NCBI GenBank assembly: GCA_950022655.1
Contig: OX465582.1
Location: 96,176,704-96,240,703, forward strand
Length of the DNA: 64,000 nucleotides
From: Alentia gelatinosa
Taxonomy: Eukaryota; Annelida; Polychaeta; Phyllodocida; Polynoidae
Reading direction: 5' to 3'
Position numbers and translations under genes: made by a program. Of this stretch, positions 21,757 to 34,217 are shown in pieces; position 1 is the first letter of the stretch; the number at the start of each line of letters is the position of its first letter. The notes under the pieces are model-generated. The model was not told where the DNA came from. It was given only the letters and a program-made list of their open reading frames with translations, and did no database searches.

Positions 21757-22373
21757 TATGTATTGTTGCATGCACTTAGCAAATATCACCATGGGACCTA
21801 GGGTTTTCTTGGCTGCCGTATTCTACCCCATTAGTTGATTAGGGCGATAATATTGCATTATATATCCTAAAAAAATGAAATCATAATGATTATTTCTCCT
21901 CAAAATAAGCATTTCCTCTAGAAAATACATGGAGGTATCTTCAGGACACTCCAGGGGAATGCCACCAGGCATTCTCAGGACTGAAAGGTTTAAAGTTTTG
22001 ATTACGTGAAATAGATCATGAATGTCGAAAAATGTGCCGGGTGTGTTACAGTATAGAGTTTTGGGGACGAACATACAGGTGAATTTTATCGATGATTTGT
22101 GGTATTCTGTGCCTCTACATCAGCCCTTGTCACATCGTGGTGAGATATATGCGAAGAGAATGGCGCAAAAACAATGGAGCACTCTGGAAATTGAACGCGC
22201 CTGATTCGTATCAGGTTCATATATCCAACCATTGTGGCGAACATGTGAGTGATAATGGCGTGATGACAAAATGACACTCACCACCAAGATACTCCGCCTG
22301 GTGTATCGCCGAGAAACAAGACAAAAGCTGATTTTACACCCCATCTAGCGGATAACAAATCACCACAGAAATC
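21757..22373. other. Non-coding stretch
   Basis: Overlapping short frames on both strands (22022-22344) have no recognisable domain. Nothing else seen. Confidence 0.5.
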
Positions 22374-22485
22374 TCTGACGTCACGACCACGCTGTGAACT
22401 CGCTTCCCGCAGAGCTCGGACAGGACGGACGTCACGACCACGCTGTGTACTCGCTCCCCACAGAGCTCGGACAGGAGTCGGGAAA
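22374..22485 (+). repeat. Two 55-bp tandem units upstream of the decayed YR element
   Basis: Two copies of GACGTCACGACCACGCTGTG...CAGAGCTCGGACAGGA lie head to tail about 50 bp upstream of the Gag-like start. They may be part of the element's terminal repeat or leader; no matching copy was found downstream. Confidence 0.6.
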
Positions 22486-22532
22486 ATTTTGCTTGGCTTT
22501 TCCCATAGACATTTCTATTATTATTCGTCGTC

Positions 22533-23672
22533 ATGGCAGGTACTCGGTCCTCTACAACTCGGAAAACGCCTACACCAAAGAAGGGCAAAAACAAAACAGT
22601 CAAAAAGACGGATAAGTCAAAGAAGATCACGCAACTACAGAAACAAGTCGTTGAAATTCAAGAAGCCATGGCAAATTTCATTTTCACCCAGAACTAAGTT
22701 TTACGATCTTCTGCAACCGCCAATCCTGTTCGCTTTTTAGACGGGGAGTCGACTACAATTACGAACAATGATCATCCTGGATTATACGATCACAGACAAA
22801 CAGCAGTCGACAACAATTGTTCCACTACTGTTCCTCCCAGAGAAGTCCGTCCGCCGGCTGTCACTGATCCTCTCATCAGCGCCATGTCACAGTCTTCAAA
22901 CGCGTGGGACTCTTCTCCCACACGCACCTACGGCCCTTCATTCGACAATGAATCATTGGATGAAAGAGTTCAGTGTATAATACAATCATCCACCCATGTT
23001 CTCCGTCCAACACCTGGTAAGTTTTCACAACCTCACGATTATGTTACCAGAGGTCTAAAGAAGGAGAAAACTACCCTCGGAACATTGAATATACAGGAAC
23101 ATATTTGGGGGATTCTCCGAATGTTTGATGATATACGCACAGACGCCGACAAGCGGCCATATTTGATGCAACACCTCAGAGAAATTGTAGAAGATTCTCT
23201 GGAGTATGAATTTGATGCTGTTAGAAGATGGAGCGAGGAAGTGTTTACTAGAATTGCGGAAGGACGGTTTAAATTGGGATGGCGTAGCGAAACTCAGATA
23301 CAACACCTCCGTACCGCTATATCGCGTTCTGAGAACTCCCGCATCAAAACAACAGATGGCGACACCGTCGTTAAACGTGACAGTAAGAAGAACCAAGCCA
23401 TTCCTCATAACCCCCCGTGTAAGAATTTTAATCTTGCTCGTGGTTGTCAAGTCCAGTCCCCCCATCTTTCTGATACTGGGGTCTTGGTAGGACATGTTTG
23501 CGAGTACTGCCACAACGCCCTAGGACTGTACCATCCTCACAACGTGGCGGAATGCCACATCAAGGCCAAACATGAGGCAGCAGCTGTTAGGCTGAGTGCT
23601 GCGCCAGGATCTAATCAGAAATTTCGTCAAATTTCAAGCTCTGCCCACGTCGATCACACTAAGCGAGTCTAG
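22533..23672 (+). pseudogene. Decayed Gag-like ORF1 of a DIRS/Ngaro-like element
   Basis: Reading from ATG at 22533, one frame continues to the TAG at 23670-23672 except for a single in-frame TAA at 22695-22697, so it is a nonsense-mutated ORF of about 379 codons. The beginning is lysine-rich. The C-terminal part has PCKNFNLARGC, then HVCEYC, then a later H and C, the same zinc-knuckle-like arrangement as in the intact element at 49-54 kb. The middle part shares a W-rich RRWSEEVFTRIAEGR-type block with that element. Expected role: nucleic-acid packaging. The RT frame begins 77 nt before its end. Not functional as it stands. Confidence 0.75.
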
Positions 23673-24765
23673 CAGACCCGCTAACGAGGCCTTCCCCCAC
23701 CTTGATGAAGAGAGACCACACACCCATGATAATATTCCATCTCAAGTTAATGATAGGACTGTATTACTCCGACCTATGCCTTCTTGCGAGTTTTCTAGGA
23801 TGTTTCCTGAACAATATACAATGTATATGGACATTTTGAAACAGGGAGATTATAACTTTAGAGGGGCTCGGATTCCTGTTGTATCAGGACTCAAACCTCG
23901 AGTTTGGGAAGAAAGGCTGATGGAGTATCACGACAGAGCTGTGGTTTAATTCATTAAGCACGGTTGGCCGATAGGCTCCATGTTGGAATCGCCTCGAACC
24001 CTGACCTACCAAAATCATGCAAGTGCTCGTTATTGCCCAGATGTTTTGACAAAATTCGTCGATACTGAACTCTCACATAGGGCCCTCTTGGGTCCATTTG
24101 TTTCCTTGCCGTTTGGGATCGGCACTCAAGTATCACCTTTGATGTCCCGCCCCAAAAAGGATTCAGCCGATCGCAGGGTAATAATGGATCTATCTTATCC
24201 CGAGGGATCTTCGGTCAACGACGGAATTCCAGAACATCTTTATCTTGGCGAAAATTGCTCCTACTCACTAACCTCCATACAGGATTTAGTGAGTCCAGTC
24301 ATAGAAGCTGGACCGGGTGCTTATATGTGGAAAATAGACTTGAGTCGGGCATATAGACAATTACGCCTGGACCCGGCGGACACATCGTTCATGTGTTTTG
24401 AAGTAAATGAACGTTATTACGTCGACCTCTGCCAGGCATTTGGCTGCCGAACATCTTCGGTGGCCTGTCAACGGGTTTCAAATGCTGCAGTCCACATCTT
24501 CCGACGTCTAGGTCACGTCTTTTTAGCCTACCTCGACGATTACGCCGGAGCAACCCCTGATGAGAAGAGCGCAAAGGCAGCATATGACACTTTCATGGAA
24601 CTGGCTGAAGACTTAGGTCTGGATCTCGCTCGCCATAAGTGTGAACCTCCTGCTACGAACATTGTTTGGTTGGGTTTCGCTCTGGATTCCATACCCATGA
24701 CTATCACAATTCCACCTGTCAAATTACAAGAGGTTGTTGATATTTGTTCGGACTGGATCGGTGTT
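23596..24765 (+). pseudogene. Decayed reverse transcriptase ORF of a DIRS/Ngaro-like element
   Basis: One frame is broken only by a TAA at 23947-23949, in a segment equivalent to LTDFIRFGFPLGY of the intact element. RT blocks are clear: DRRVIMDLSYP, then MWKIDLSRAYRQLRLDP, then AYLDDY with the catalytic YLDD at 24529-24540, then VWLGFALDS. Similarity stops at about 24765, before the RNase H and recombinase regions, so the element is truncated as well as mutated. The relation to DIRS/Ngaro RTs rests on the neighbouring Gag type and on the match to the element at 50.5-53.4 kb. Confidence 0.8.
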
Positions 24766-24792
24766 GTATACAAATATGTTCATTTATAAAAT

Positions 24793-24987
24793 ACCTTCTC
24801 TCTTGCCATACAACACTGAGTGGAAGGTATCATCCAGGATGTCGTTTATCTCTGGAGTTATCGTATCTTCCAGCACCAGCTCCAGAGAAGAACGATCTTT
24901 ATTTAACAGGCCTCTGTACCCGAGTGAATCACCGCTGGCTCCAGCAAGTTGGAACGCTTTGTGTCGGGCGACTGAGCTGTTAATCAA
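24793..24987 (-). other. Possible coding fragment or host exon, unidentified
   Basis: On the minus strand an open frame of about 60 codons has balanced, protein-like composition (for example SSLELVLEDTITPEINDILD). Upstream lies TTGATTAACAG, acceptor-like; at the 3' side GAGAAG|GTATTT is donor-like at about 24793. It abuts the truncated YR element, so it may be an exon of a minus-strand host gene with the element in its intron. I do not recognise the family. It could also be a fragment of another transposon. Confidence 0.3.
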
Positions 24988-26634
24988 ATTGTCTTAAGGG
25001 TCATTCTACGCCTAGACGTGTTATCTGCCAGGTCCGTTGAATAATCTAGGCCCGTACATGAAGACCCTTTTTGTTACCAAGGCGCCCCATTGGCGAGTGG
25101 GTCAACTTTATTAAATACTATGGAAGACCTTATGAACGGCTTAGCAAACGAACTTAAATATCATTAAACAATAACCCTTGTACGAGGTACAGAAAACGCC
25201 TAGATTATTCATCGAGCCCATGTATTAGACTATAGGAACTCCCTGTATCAACACTTAGAATGTTGGACGGAGAAAGGGGATATGAGAAAAGCAGGCTTTA
25301 AAAACAACATACTTGTAAAGAAAAAAATGCGAAAGATCAGGCTGAAAACGGCGCTAGACAACTACGATCGAAAACCAAATCCGACTTCAAATTTCCTAGA
25401 CCACGTACATAATTTTACAAAAATAAAACCTCCATCATACCATGGAAGACACCTATAGAATGCTCAAAGTGGAGATTTGAAATCAAAACTATCGAAGATA
25501 TCTTTCAAAATTAAGAAACATCTGTAAAACAGTATTTCTCCAGGGACGCATAGTCCATCATCCTTTCATACCATCCCACACTCATCCTATTTCCCTTTTT
25601 GTTTTGTATAGTTAAATCTATTTTATGTTATAATATGTACATTTTTATTTCATGTCTGCCAGATGCCTGAGATGAATTGCATTATAATGTGCCAACTGAA
25701 AAGTTTATATGGCAAAGTTGGAGCAGGTTTGCTTCTAAACTGTAAAACCACATGAACTGGTAATGTATGAACAATAATAATAATAAAAAAGAATAGATTT
25801 GATAAAGGTATACATATATTTCTACAAGTAAATACAATAATAACAGGAAGCCTTTCAAGACAAAGGCCCTGTCAATGAATTACCAGATATAATGTCTATC
25901 ATATTTGTTTTCATAATTCAAAATGGTTCACCTAAAGCAATATAAAGTGAAAGTCTAAATCAAATTAAGACTCATTTTTATATTCCATAATTATTGGGTT
26001 CTGTGATATATGGTCAGCTGGTTGATTACATTAAAGGAGGATCTTTGCTTTGAAATACAAATAATGCTTTTGATATATTGCTCTTTTTGCCTTCCCTCCA
26101 ATTGTACTTATTATGAATGTGACATTTAATCTCACCACTGATCAGATCTTCTTTACCAAACCATGAAGCAGGACAGAAGAAAGTGTGTGTGGTTATATTT
26201 AATAAGAGTAGTTTCATATTACAGAGTGTATCCAGTATTGTAACTCATTTGATCTTGATGTATATAACTAATTTTGTATTTACTAATGGGTAAGCACTCA
26301 TATACAATAAATATATTGATTGTGAAGGCATTGATCTATAAATATTTGTAGATATTATGTTGGTATTAAGCTGGCTAGCTAGAGTATAGGCCAACAAGAC
26401 TATAATGGTCAAGAGTACTATATGCTGGGAGTGTCAGAAAACAGGCAATTATGTATTTTACTATATACCCATGCCATATATACTGTAAATACGCACCGTT
26501 TCGGCATATGACGTAAAAATACAGTACGGACCGCTGGTCCGTACACTAAAATACGGACCACCTTGCCATAAACGTTTATGAAGATATTGGTTGTTAATCC
26601 AAATGAAATTGATTTTTTCGGGTATATAGTAAAT
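24988..26634. other. AT-rich non-coding stretch
   Basis: No gene recognised. Contains a short perfect inverted repeat GTACGGACCGCTGGTCCGTA near 26523. Otherwise featureless by eye. Confidence 0.55.
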
Positions 26635-26785
26635 ATATAACGTCCAACCATGCTTGTACAAGTCACAGAACTCGATGATAATTTACGGTTTGTATGGAAC
26701 TCGGCATAAATGCCTCAGTCCGTAGAAACCGAAAATTACCATCTCGTTCTGTGACTTATACAGCATGGGCAGGACGTTCTATATA
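26635..26785. mobile_element. Palindromic MITE of about 150 bp
   Basis: Left arm TATATAACGTCCAACCATGC and right arm GCATGGGCAGGACGTTCTAT are inverted, and pairing continues through AAGTCACAGAAC toward the centre at about 26710. Almost the whole element can fold into one imperfect hairpin. Confidence 0.75.
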
Positions 26786-27993
26786 AGTACACTGCCAGGA
26801 TAAATGAAATGATCTAAAAAGAAAAACTGACCCTGCTGCTGATGATCTTAAATTGAGTGTCAATACTCCATATACCGCAGGTATAAGTATGGCTAACGTA
26901 GGGCATTGATCGATGGTATGAGATTCGCAGCAGGAGCTGCAATAGGCCTTTTTCCACAGGCCGGTGTCGCACCTTGTCTGCTTAGTTACGCCATACCTGA
27001 AGCCAAACATACCCCTGGCAACGTATACTTTATCATTGGATCACTGAATGTATGAAAGGAATATGTTTATAATGGCCATGTACATTATTTTCAGAGAAAT
27101 AATAATGATTGCATTGTATTTTATGGTGTTCCAGCTCAAATCCGGGGTGTCATACATGCATATTGCCTCAATGATACTTAAGATATAGCATAGATAACAT
27201 AGGATCACAGAAATTGAATACACCTTAATACACGGGCAGGCCTAGCTATCATATGCTTATCTTTCTCCAAGTTAAAACCAAAACAACTATCAACTATAAA
27301 ATTTTGATAGTCCAGAGTCGTTGATACAATGCCTTTAATTGTTCTAGCAGGCCAATCTGTCCAAAAACAATACTCCTGCAATCACACCCACCGTTTACAC
27401 TCTAGGTGTGATTGCTATATGTCTCTATATGAATGCAGTCGGACTCACAGTATTTGTCCAAGCGGCCGCGTAACTAGACAGTGGGCCGTTAGGCGGCGCT
27501 GAACGGCAACACCTGTATTGCCCTCTCGAAGGCTAGATTATCTCTATTGATTTCCTATCTGATATAGGGGTGCCACTTTGTTTCTCATGTTGCCACGATG
27601 TGATTTACATTGCGAGAAAGCAGTGACATTGCTAGTGGGTTTACAGGTGTAACCCCACCATGGTTCTGGATTATTACCCGGTTAATCCAGATCAGTGGTC
27701 TTTGTGTTCTGGGAGATCATACAAAAGCTGTGAGGCAGGTATTTATATGGCCGGGCACCCACTGCTTGCGACATGGCTCCCACATGGCTATAAATCATAA
27801 TTCCCACATCATAGCCTTGTCATAATTTTGAAAAATGCGGTTTCTTTGAACATCAGAGTATAAAATTGAATTACTACATCGTCACTGTGTCAGTATGTTG
27901 AAAAATTCCCAGAAGGAAACTCACAAGATGAAAATAACTTGGTTCGTATTCCACCTAGTTTGACAGCAGAGTAATTCTCGTTGGTTACTGATT
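26786..27993. other. Non-coding stretch
   Basis: A cysteine-containing minus-strand frame of 84 codons at 26756-27010 overlaps the end of the preceding MITE and resembles nothing I can name. No gene is called. Confidence 0.5.
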
Positions 27994-28134
27994 TTATCTC
28001 AACCCGTATATCATTATCAATAGATAAAACAGAGCATCAAATTAGACATTGAGTATTGGGTACAATACCTTCACAGCCGTGGAATATGAGTTCCTAACGT
28101 CAATCCTATATAGAAGTGTACTGGGGTGAGATAA
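27994..28134. mobile_element. Family C MITE, diverged
   Basis: TTATCTCAACCC at the left and TGGGGTGAGATAA at the right enclose 115 bp of AT-rich sequence. Confidence 0.65.
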
Positions 28135-29569
28135 TGTGTCGTTGAGTGGCGGAACTATTGTCGTTGTGTGTTAGAAGCTCAGTGGGTTCCTCGCCGAACA
28201 TCAGGTTTTTTCTTTGACATCACACGTGTTTCACAGGTAAAATGACATACATGTACATGGCCCACCATTTTATTATTCATCAGGAGTTTGAGATACCTTG
28301 CATTCAGTTTTTAAAATGGGGTAAATATACCCATAGCTGAATTAGAATACCGTAATCAGGAACATTTAAAGTTATACTCGATGGAATTTCCTATAATTAA
28401 TCCATAAAATCTATTCATCAAAAATATCATTAACTGATTATAAATAGAGGGTAATATTGCAATCGATTACAAATATCCTAATTGAAAATCTTATAATCCA
28501 TTAAAGTTGTCATATATTGAATCCAAAATTGTCTATAAATCATATCAATGACATGTAAGTTCAGTTATCTCTAATGGGAATGTCTTGCCCTACTTTCTAG
28601 AACTTGAACTTGAAGTTCTTCTAGTATGGAAGTGGGTAAAGGTGCCAATAAAGCTGGATTTGAGATGTTAGGATTCAGTAATCTGGGCACGTGCAACTCA
28701 TTTGATCTTGGCAGTGGAAAATGTTAGGGAGCTCCACAAAGGGGGTACGCAATGGGGTTTGTTAGTAGCAATTGATCAGCATGTTGAACTACTTATTGAT
28801 CTAAAGATCGATATAGATTACATTGATTTGTTGTGTGTGATATGCTGCCTATGTATATCTGTGTTTTCAGGTGCATGAGCTAAAGTTGGACGATGAAGAT
28901 ATGCGAATTGAGAACATTTAAAAGTCATTAAAACAAATGCTAAATCTCTGAATGCCTATTAGTTCTAGTAAGTTTTTTTTATCTAGTATCTGTCATCTCA
29001 GTCGTTAATCCGAAGCAACACAAATGATAAACACCCAAGGTACCACAAATGTGCATAACAAGTGACAGAACGTCAAAAGCTCAATAAAACACAAGAGAAG
29101 CATTCAATATAAGATGCATCTCACCCTTTTTTTTACCTTAAAGATGAACTTAATCAATCAAACTCTGTTAATGAAGCAAAAGGATTAAGCCCCGCCCACG
29201 ACGCCCTTGAGCATGCGCAGTGTGGGCCTCAGGCGGATTGCATAACAAAGTTGATTGGAGAACAAAAAAATTGGGACAATCCATGTAAAATAAGGAAATT
29301 TACCAAAAGTATTGCATAACGGTAGACGAATGAAGGACAGAATGTAAGAGACATTGGGACAAACATTTTGTGTGATTTCATACCCAGATGAACTGAGTAA
29401 GACCAGTAATGACCAAATATCGAGGTATATGATGTGGGGTTTCAACTTGGTTCAGTTCAAATAGCTTAAATATGTAAAATCAATCGCAGCACGGAAATCA
29501 ATCTATATCAACAATTCACTCCAGTGCTGTGGATACCCGGGTACGCCGCTGCAAGCTTTGCCGGCGTAA
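28135..29569. other. AT-rich non-coding stretch
   Basis: No gene, exon or structured repeat recognised. Confidence 0.55.
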
Positions 29570-29851
29570 AGCCTGGCGTCCACCTGCTACGATAGAAATT
29601 TAGACCTCCCGATATGGCACCAATACAAAAACCAAATATCGGAGACATCTCGGGAAGGTGCAAAATCATAGACATATGTCTAGAGATGCCAATCCATCAA
29701 GCATTGTATGGGGTTTTTATCGGTGTCTAATCGCAGAAACGTGGTCAACTGCCCTGATATTAGCCGACCCTCCGACACGATTTTGATTTTTTATCGGGAG
29801 GTGCATTGTAGACCATATCAGAGCCATATCGTAGTAGGTGGACGCCGGGCC
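29570..29851. mobile_element. Family A MITE, 282 bp
   Basis: Starts AGCCTGGCGTCCACCTGCTA after TAA and ends GTAGGTGGACGCCGGGC, followed by CTTA. Same interior as 21231 and 38038. Confidence 0.85.
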
Positions 29852-29854
29852 TTA

Positions 29855-30834
29855 GCCGCTGCCCGTCTATACCTCAACGGACACAAACCCATTATAAGCG
29901 GGATTTTGCGACCAGAGTGTGCTATATATACACATTCATAACAACAAGACTTATCCTTATTTACCTTCATCATCCGGATATACACGAACGTAGTATTAAG
30001 TGGAAAATTGACGAGCTGTAAAATCGAAAAGGTTGAAACTCGTCGTAATTATATGTTAATCATGTATATGAAACGTTTTGACAAATCTATCACCTGTACT
30101 GCTGACCCTAGAACTAGAGACCAAGCTAAAGGGCAAAACCTCTTAGGAGACCTTTTTTTTAAAACAACCCATGTATATAGGTTCAACTGCCTGGAATAAC
30201 CTTGGAGAAGAGGAACAGGACTGTGCCTCCATTGCTTTGTTAACAAAAATCTATGAAGAAGAAATATGCTTTATAATGACTTTGTTAATTCAACTCATCA
30301 CATCTCATCTCTCAAATTTCAATCTGCACAATTTCTCTCAATGCACTGATATACCTGTTGTAACTTACAAGGTTAATTCTGTCCAAAGGAGAGATGTACT
30401 CGACAAAGATTACAGGTCTGCTTCTGCAGATTGTCACTGTACCGCCGCATTCCTGAAATAAAAACTTTTAATTTAATTACCATAAAGACTAATTTCCATA
30501 GCTCATCTTTAAACTATATCCGTCAGGCAAGGGTTGATTTAAAACACAACTGAATTTTCTGGCTACAAGAAAAGTAAAGACACAACATATATATCTCTGT
30601 TTGAGTTTGACACCAAAGCCCGTCCACAAGGTGTCTCACTCTGCAGTAATTTGAAGTAAGCCTGTCGTCACTGGACACACGCTCGTTGATGTATCTCGTG
30701 ACTCTGGCTGAACTGGTGTCAGTGACTTACGCCTCATGCTAATCCACATACCTTGAGGTGTGGATCCAACAACGGGCGGCGGGCACGCACCTTCCCGTTA
30801 ATACCGTGAGAAGGTGCCGACAGAAGGCGGGGGT
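29855..30834. other. Non-coding stretch
   Basis: No supportable gene. On the minus strand a donor-like CTCAAG|GTATGT lies at about 30755 beside GC-richer DNA, but no open reading frame goes with it. Confidence 0.5.
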
Positions 30835-31300
30835 CGGGAGGGAGGGAGAGAGAGAGGGAGGGAGGCAGTTAGAGAGGGAGGGAGGGAAAGAGGCAGGGAG
30901 GCAGGGAGGGGAGAGGGAGGGATGGCGGGAGGGTGGGAGGGAGGGAGGCAGGGAGGGGAGAGGGAAGGATGGAGGGAGGGAGGGAGGGAGAGAGAGAGGG
31001 AGGGAGGGAGGGATGGGGAGGGTGGGAGGGAGGGGAGAGGGAGGGATGGATGGAGGGAGGGAGAGAGGGAGGGAAGGAGGGGAAGGGAGGGTAGGAGGAA
31101 GGGAGGGAGGGATGGAGGGGAGGAGGGATTGGGAGGGACGGAGGGAGGGAAGGTAGGTAAGAAAGGAGGGAGGGCAGGCAGGCAGGCAGGCAGGGGAGGA
31201 GGCAGGGAGGGAAGGAGGCAGGGAGGGCAGGCAGGGATGGAGGGAGGGGGAGGGAGGAGGCAGGGAAGGAGACGGAGGGAAGGAAGAAGGGAGGCATACT
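30835..31300. repeat. GGGA/GGCA-rich polypurine low-complexity tract
   Basis: About 465 bp of G/A tetranucleotide-like repeats (GGGA, GGCA, GGAT) with almost no pyrimidine on the plus strand. Gly/Arg/Glu-rich frames across it on both strands are artefacts of composition. Such polypurine tracts can form triplex or G-rich structures. Confidence 0.9.
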
Positions 31301-31984
31301 CAAGAGTCTGTTTGTTCTAACTCACTTCTCTGCTACCATTTTAACTTTACAATGCGTGTACATTTCAAACCTGATGGGACAGACCTGAGTCTACAGCATT
31401 CGACTTCCATATCTGATGGGACAGACCATCCTCCCTGGTTTTCAAATTGTTATATATGATGAGACAGATCTATCCATATAGCATTCAAACCATGTCTATT
31501 GCAGAGACAGGGTAAGAAACCCATACATAAATAGTTTCTCAAAATTGTGTCAGACTTACCTACATGTACTGCGCTCTTCCATTCGAAATGAAAATAACAT
31601 TAGATCCTAGTCTTGCATTTGTATCAGCAGATTTTTGATTCTTTGTGGACGTTAAAGATTTGGGGAAACCTGGAGACGGCATATCGTCGTATCAGGGGGA
31701 TATCAATATCAGGGGGAGGGGCTGAAGTGAGATCTAACCCTCAACACTCCAACACAGCCAGCACTATCAGCGGCTTAGGCCCAGTGGCCACAGACCTTAC
31801 CAAGGTTTTGTTCTGTTGATCATCTCCTCCTATTCGTAAATGAATTATAGGGTGGTTAGACCAATATACAAAGATAACAAACGGAGAAGGACTTCTTCAT
31901 ACCATGAAAGTGCCTAAGTCATCCTCCCTATATCGTATAGGGAAAAACCTATGGCTGTTCAATACGAGTTTCCAATGTTAAGTC
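31301..31984. other. Non-coding stretch
   Basis: Contains a loosely repeated phrase GATGGGACAGACC (about 31373 and 31413, with a variant near 31459). No gene recognised. Confidence 0.5.
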
Positions 31985-32282
31985 TATCGTAAAACTGGAT
32001 GAGTTCTAATCTTGGCCACCGTATTCCACGACTGGAGTTTGGCATAGTGACTGCATGAGGTATAGCCGAGTGAAGTCCGGAGACAAAACTCCAGGAGTCG
32101 CATGTGATTGCCAAGATTAAAATGAATCCGGTTTTGATTTTATACTACCTCCTCGATTCTGGAATATTACGTGATAACAATTCTGTATGCCACTAGTGGC
32201 ATATAAAACTCCGTATGTCAGTCAGCGTGCCATACAGAAACTCATTGTTAAGCCTATGGGTTTTTATATTAGGGGTAGGATA
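31985..32282. mobile_element. Family B composite MITE
   Basis: TATCGTAAAACTGGATGAG start and GGGGTAGGATA end. The first hairpin apex is mutated (GAGGTATAGCCGAGTGAA). Part of a local duplication with 32829-33130. Confidence 0.8.
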
Positions 32283-32287
32283 ATATG

Positions 32288-32605
32288 AGAAAACGTGGTT
32301 ACTGAGCCCATACGTGTGGCCGTTCGAGGTCATTTGATGAAAAAATACGGCCCGATGCCGTAGGCGTGAGGGCCGTATTTTTTCATCAAATGACCAAGAA
32401 CGGACACCGTACAGGCCCAGTCACTACGTTTGCTTATTACTATATACCTTCTACTCGTTTAAAAACCCGTTTTATTAACGTTTCTGCTCTAAGAAAAGCC
32501 ACTGCGATTCACTACGGCCCGCTGTTACAGCGGGCGCGAACATTATTTATACTACACCCCTAGCAGCGGGCAGTATTTCATAGACATTCGCACACAGGTA
32601 ATATG
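32288..32605. mobile_element. 318-bp insertion flanked by TAATATG, containing a long perfect hairpin
   Basis: The duplicated neighbouring unit (b4 plus 33136-33356) lacks this DNA and serves as the empty site. TAATATG at 32281-32287 and 32599-32605 flanks it. Inside is a perfect 25-bp stem at about 32331-32399 (GGTCATTTGATGAAAAAATA... against its complement) that extends imperfectly from about 32296 to 32432. The outer ends are not obviously inverted, so the element type is unclear. Confidence 0.6.
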
Positions 32606-33356
32606 GGTGGAAATACCAGGGGTGAGATAAGGTGTATACACCTGCGTGTGTACTTCACGGGGATTAAGTAAAAAAAAAGTAGATCTTTCATCCGCTACTG
32701 AGGGCTATACACAAGGGCTGTTACAGGAATTTTATGCCAGGCCAAACCTTAAAATTTGACTTTTCATTTTAAAAAAGGCCGTGTGTAATGATAAAGAGAT
32801 TTATTGTGAGAGTCACAGTGCGTCATACTATCGTAAAACTGGATGAGTTTTAATCTTGGCCACCGTATGCCATGACTGGAGTTTGGCATAGTGATTTCAC
32901 GAGGCGAAGCCGGAGAAGTCCAGAGCCAAAACTCCAGGAGTGGAATGCGGTGTCCAAGATTAAAACGAATCAGGTTTTGATTTTATCCTACCCGTCTCCT
33001 CGATTTTTGGATTATTACGTGATAACAATTCTGTATGCCACTAGTGGCATATAAAACTCTGTATGTCAGTAAGCGTGCCATACAGAAACTCAATGTTAAG
33101 CCTATGGGTTTTTATATTAGGGGTAGGATAATATGGGGGGAAATACCAGGGGTGAGATAAGGCGTATACACCTGCGTGTGTACTTCACGGTGATTAGGTA
33201 AAAAAGGTAGATTTTTCATCTGCTAATGAGGGCTATACACAAGGGCTGTCACAGGAATTTTATATCAGGCCAAACCTTAAAATTCCACTTTGCATTTATT
33301 AGGGTGTGTCAATGATAAAAAGATCTACTGTGAGAGTCACAGTACGTCATACGGGG
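32606..33356. repeat. Local duplication: 220-bp segment either side of a family B MITE
   Basis: 32606-32826 and 33136-33356 are about 90 percent alike by eye, sharing ACCAGGGGTGAGATAAGG, ACACCTGCGTGTGTACTTCA and GTGAGAGTCACAGT. Each copy follows a family B element, so MITE plus flank was duplicated as a unit. Confidence 0.8.
32829..33130. mobile_element. Family B composite MITE
   Basis: TATCGTAAAACTGGATGAG start, TCACGAGGCGAAGCCGGAG apex, GGGGTAGGATA end. Closely similar to 31985-32282. Confidence 0.8.
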
Positions 33357-33807
33357 CTGTATCTGACCATTCTCCTCAATGGGAGTTTTACGGTTCATAT
33401 GTTGAAACATCAATTTGACATATATTGCATAACTTAAAGGACAAATGACACCAATTAACTCTGAGTGTGGCAACCTGGTAATCAGGATAGAGTCAGATAT
33501 AAATGTAGTAAGATTAGATTAGTGCAACTTACCTCAATAGTTTCATCTCTTATAAAAGAAAGTGGGATAAAAATAGCAAACTGTTGGTGCCCACCAAAAA
33601 AGAATAAAGCTAAAGCTATAATCATTGTATGTTGTGATAGCATGTAACACACTGGAATTGAACAATAAAAACTTTGCTTAAAAAACACCAAGAAAAACAT
33701 CTTTTAGATCAATTAACCCTTAGACACCGACGCATACATATATTATAATATTCCTATTATATAAATCAATTCACATTGCTTCATAAATGAACTCCGATCT
33801 TAGGTAC
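33357..33807. other. AT-rich non-coding stretch
   Basis: No gene or repeat recognised. Confidence 0.5.
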
Positions 33808-34217
33808 TATCGTAAAACCGGATGAGTTTTAATCTGGCTCCCGTATGCGACGACTGGAGTTATCACGAGGCGGAGCCGACTGATATCCGGAGCCAAAACT
33901 CCAGGAGTCGCATATGGGAGCCCAGATTAAAAAGAATAAGGTTTGGATTTTATCCTACCCCCTGTGAACGATATTTTTAAGTGAGGATAATAACAAAAAA
34001 TCTTAATTAAAAACAATCTGAAGTCCTCCATATAGCTCTCCTTGCTGCTCTGAAGGCGCTTGGAACTACTTTCAGCTGCTGATCTCTGATTGGTCCATTT
34101 TTTGTAGGAGCGATTTATTATCCTAATCTAGGAGCGAATTATTATCCGTATGCGACATACGGGCGCATACGGAAAGTCAATGTTAAGCCTATGGGATTTT
34201 ATATTAGGGGTAGGATA
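33808..34217. mobile_element. Family B composite MITE, long form (410 bp)
   Basis: Starts TATCGTAAAACCGGATGAG, apex TCACGAGGCGGAGCCGACTG, ends GGGGTAGGATA. It has a longer second module with GGAACTACTTTCAGCTGCTG and TATGCGACATACGGGCGCAT, shared with the inverted copy at 40265-40669. Confidence 0.8.

Noticed and set aside
30758..31320. Gly/Arg/Glu-rich and Pro/Ser-rich frames of 132-168 codons
   Set aside because: Products of the GGGA polypurine tract.
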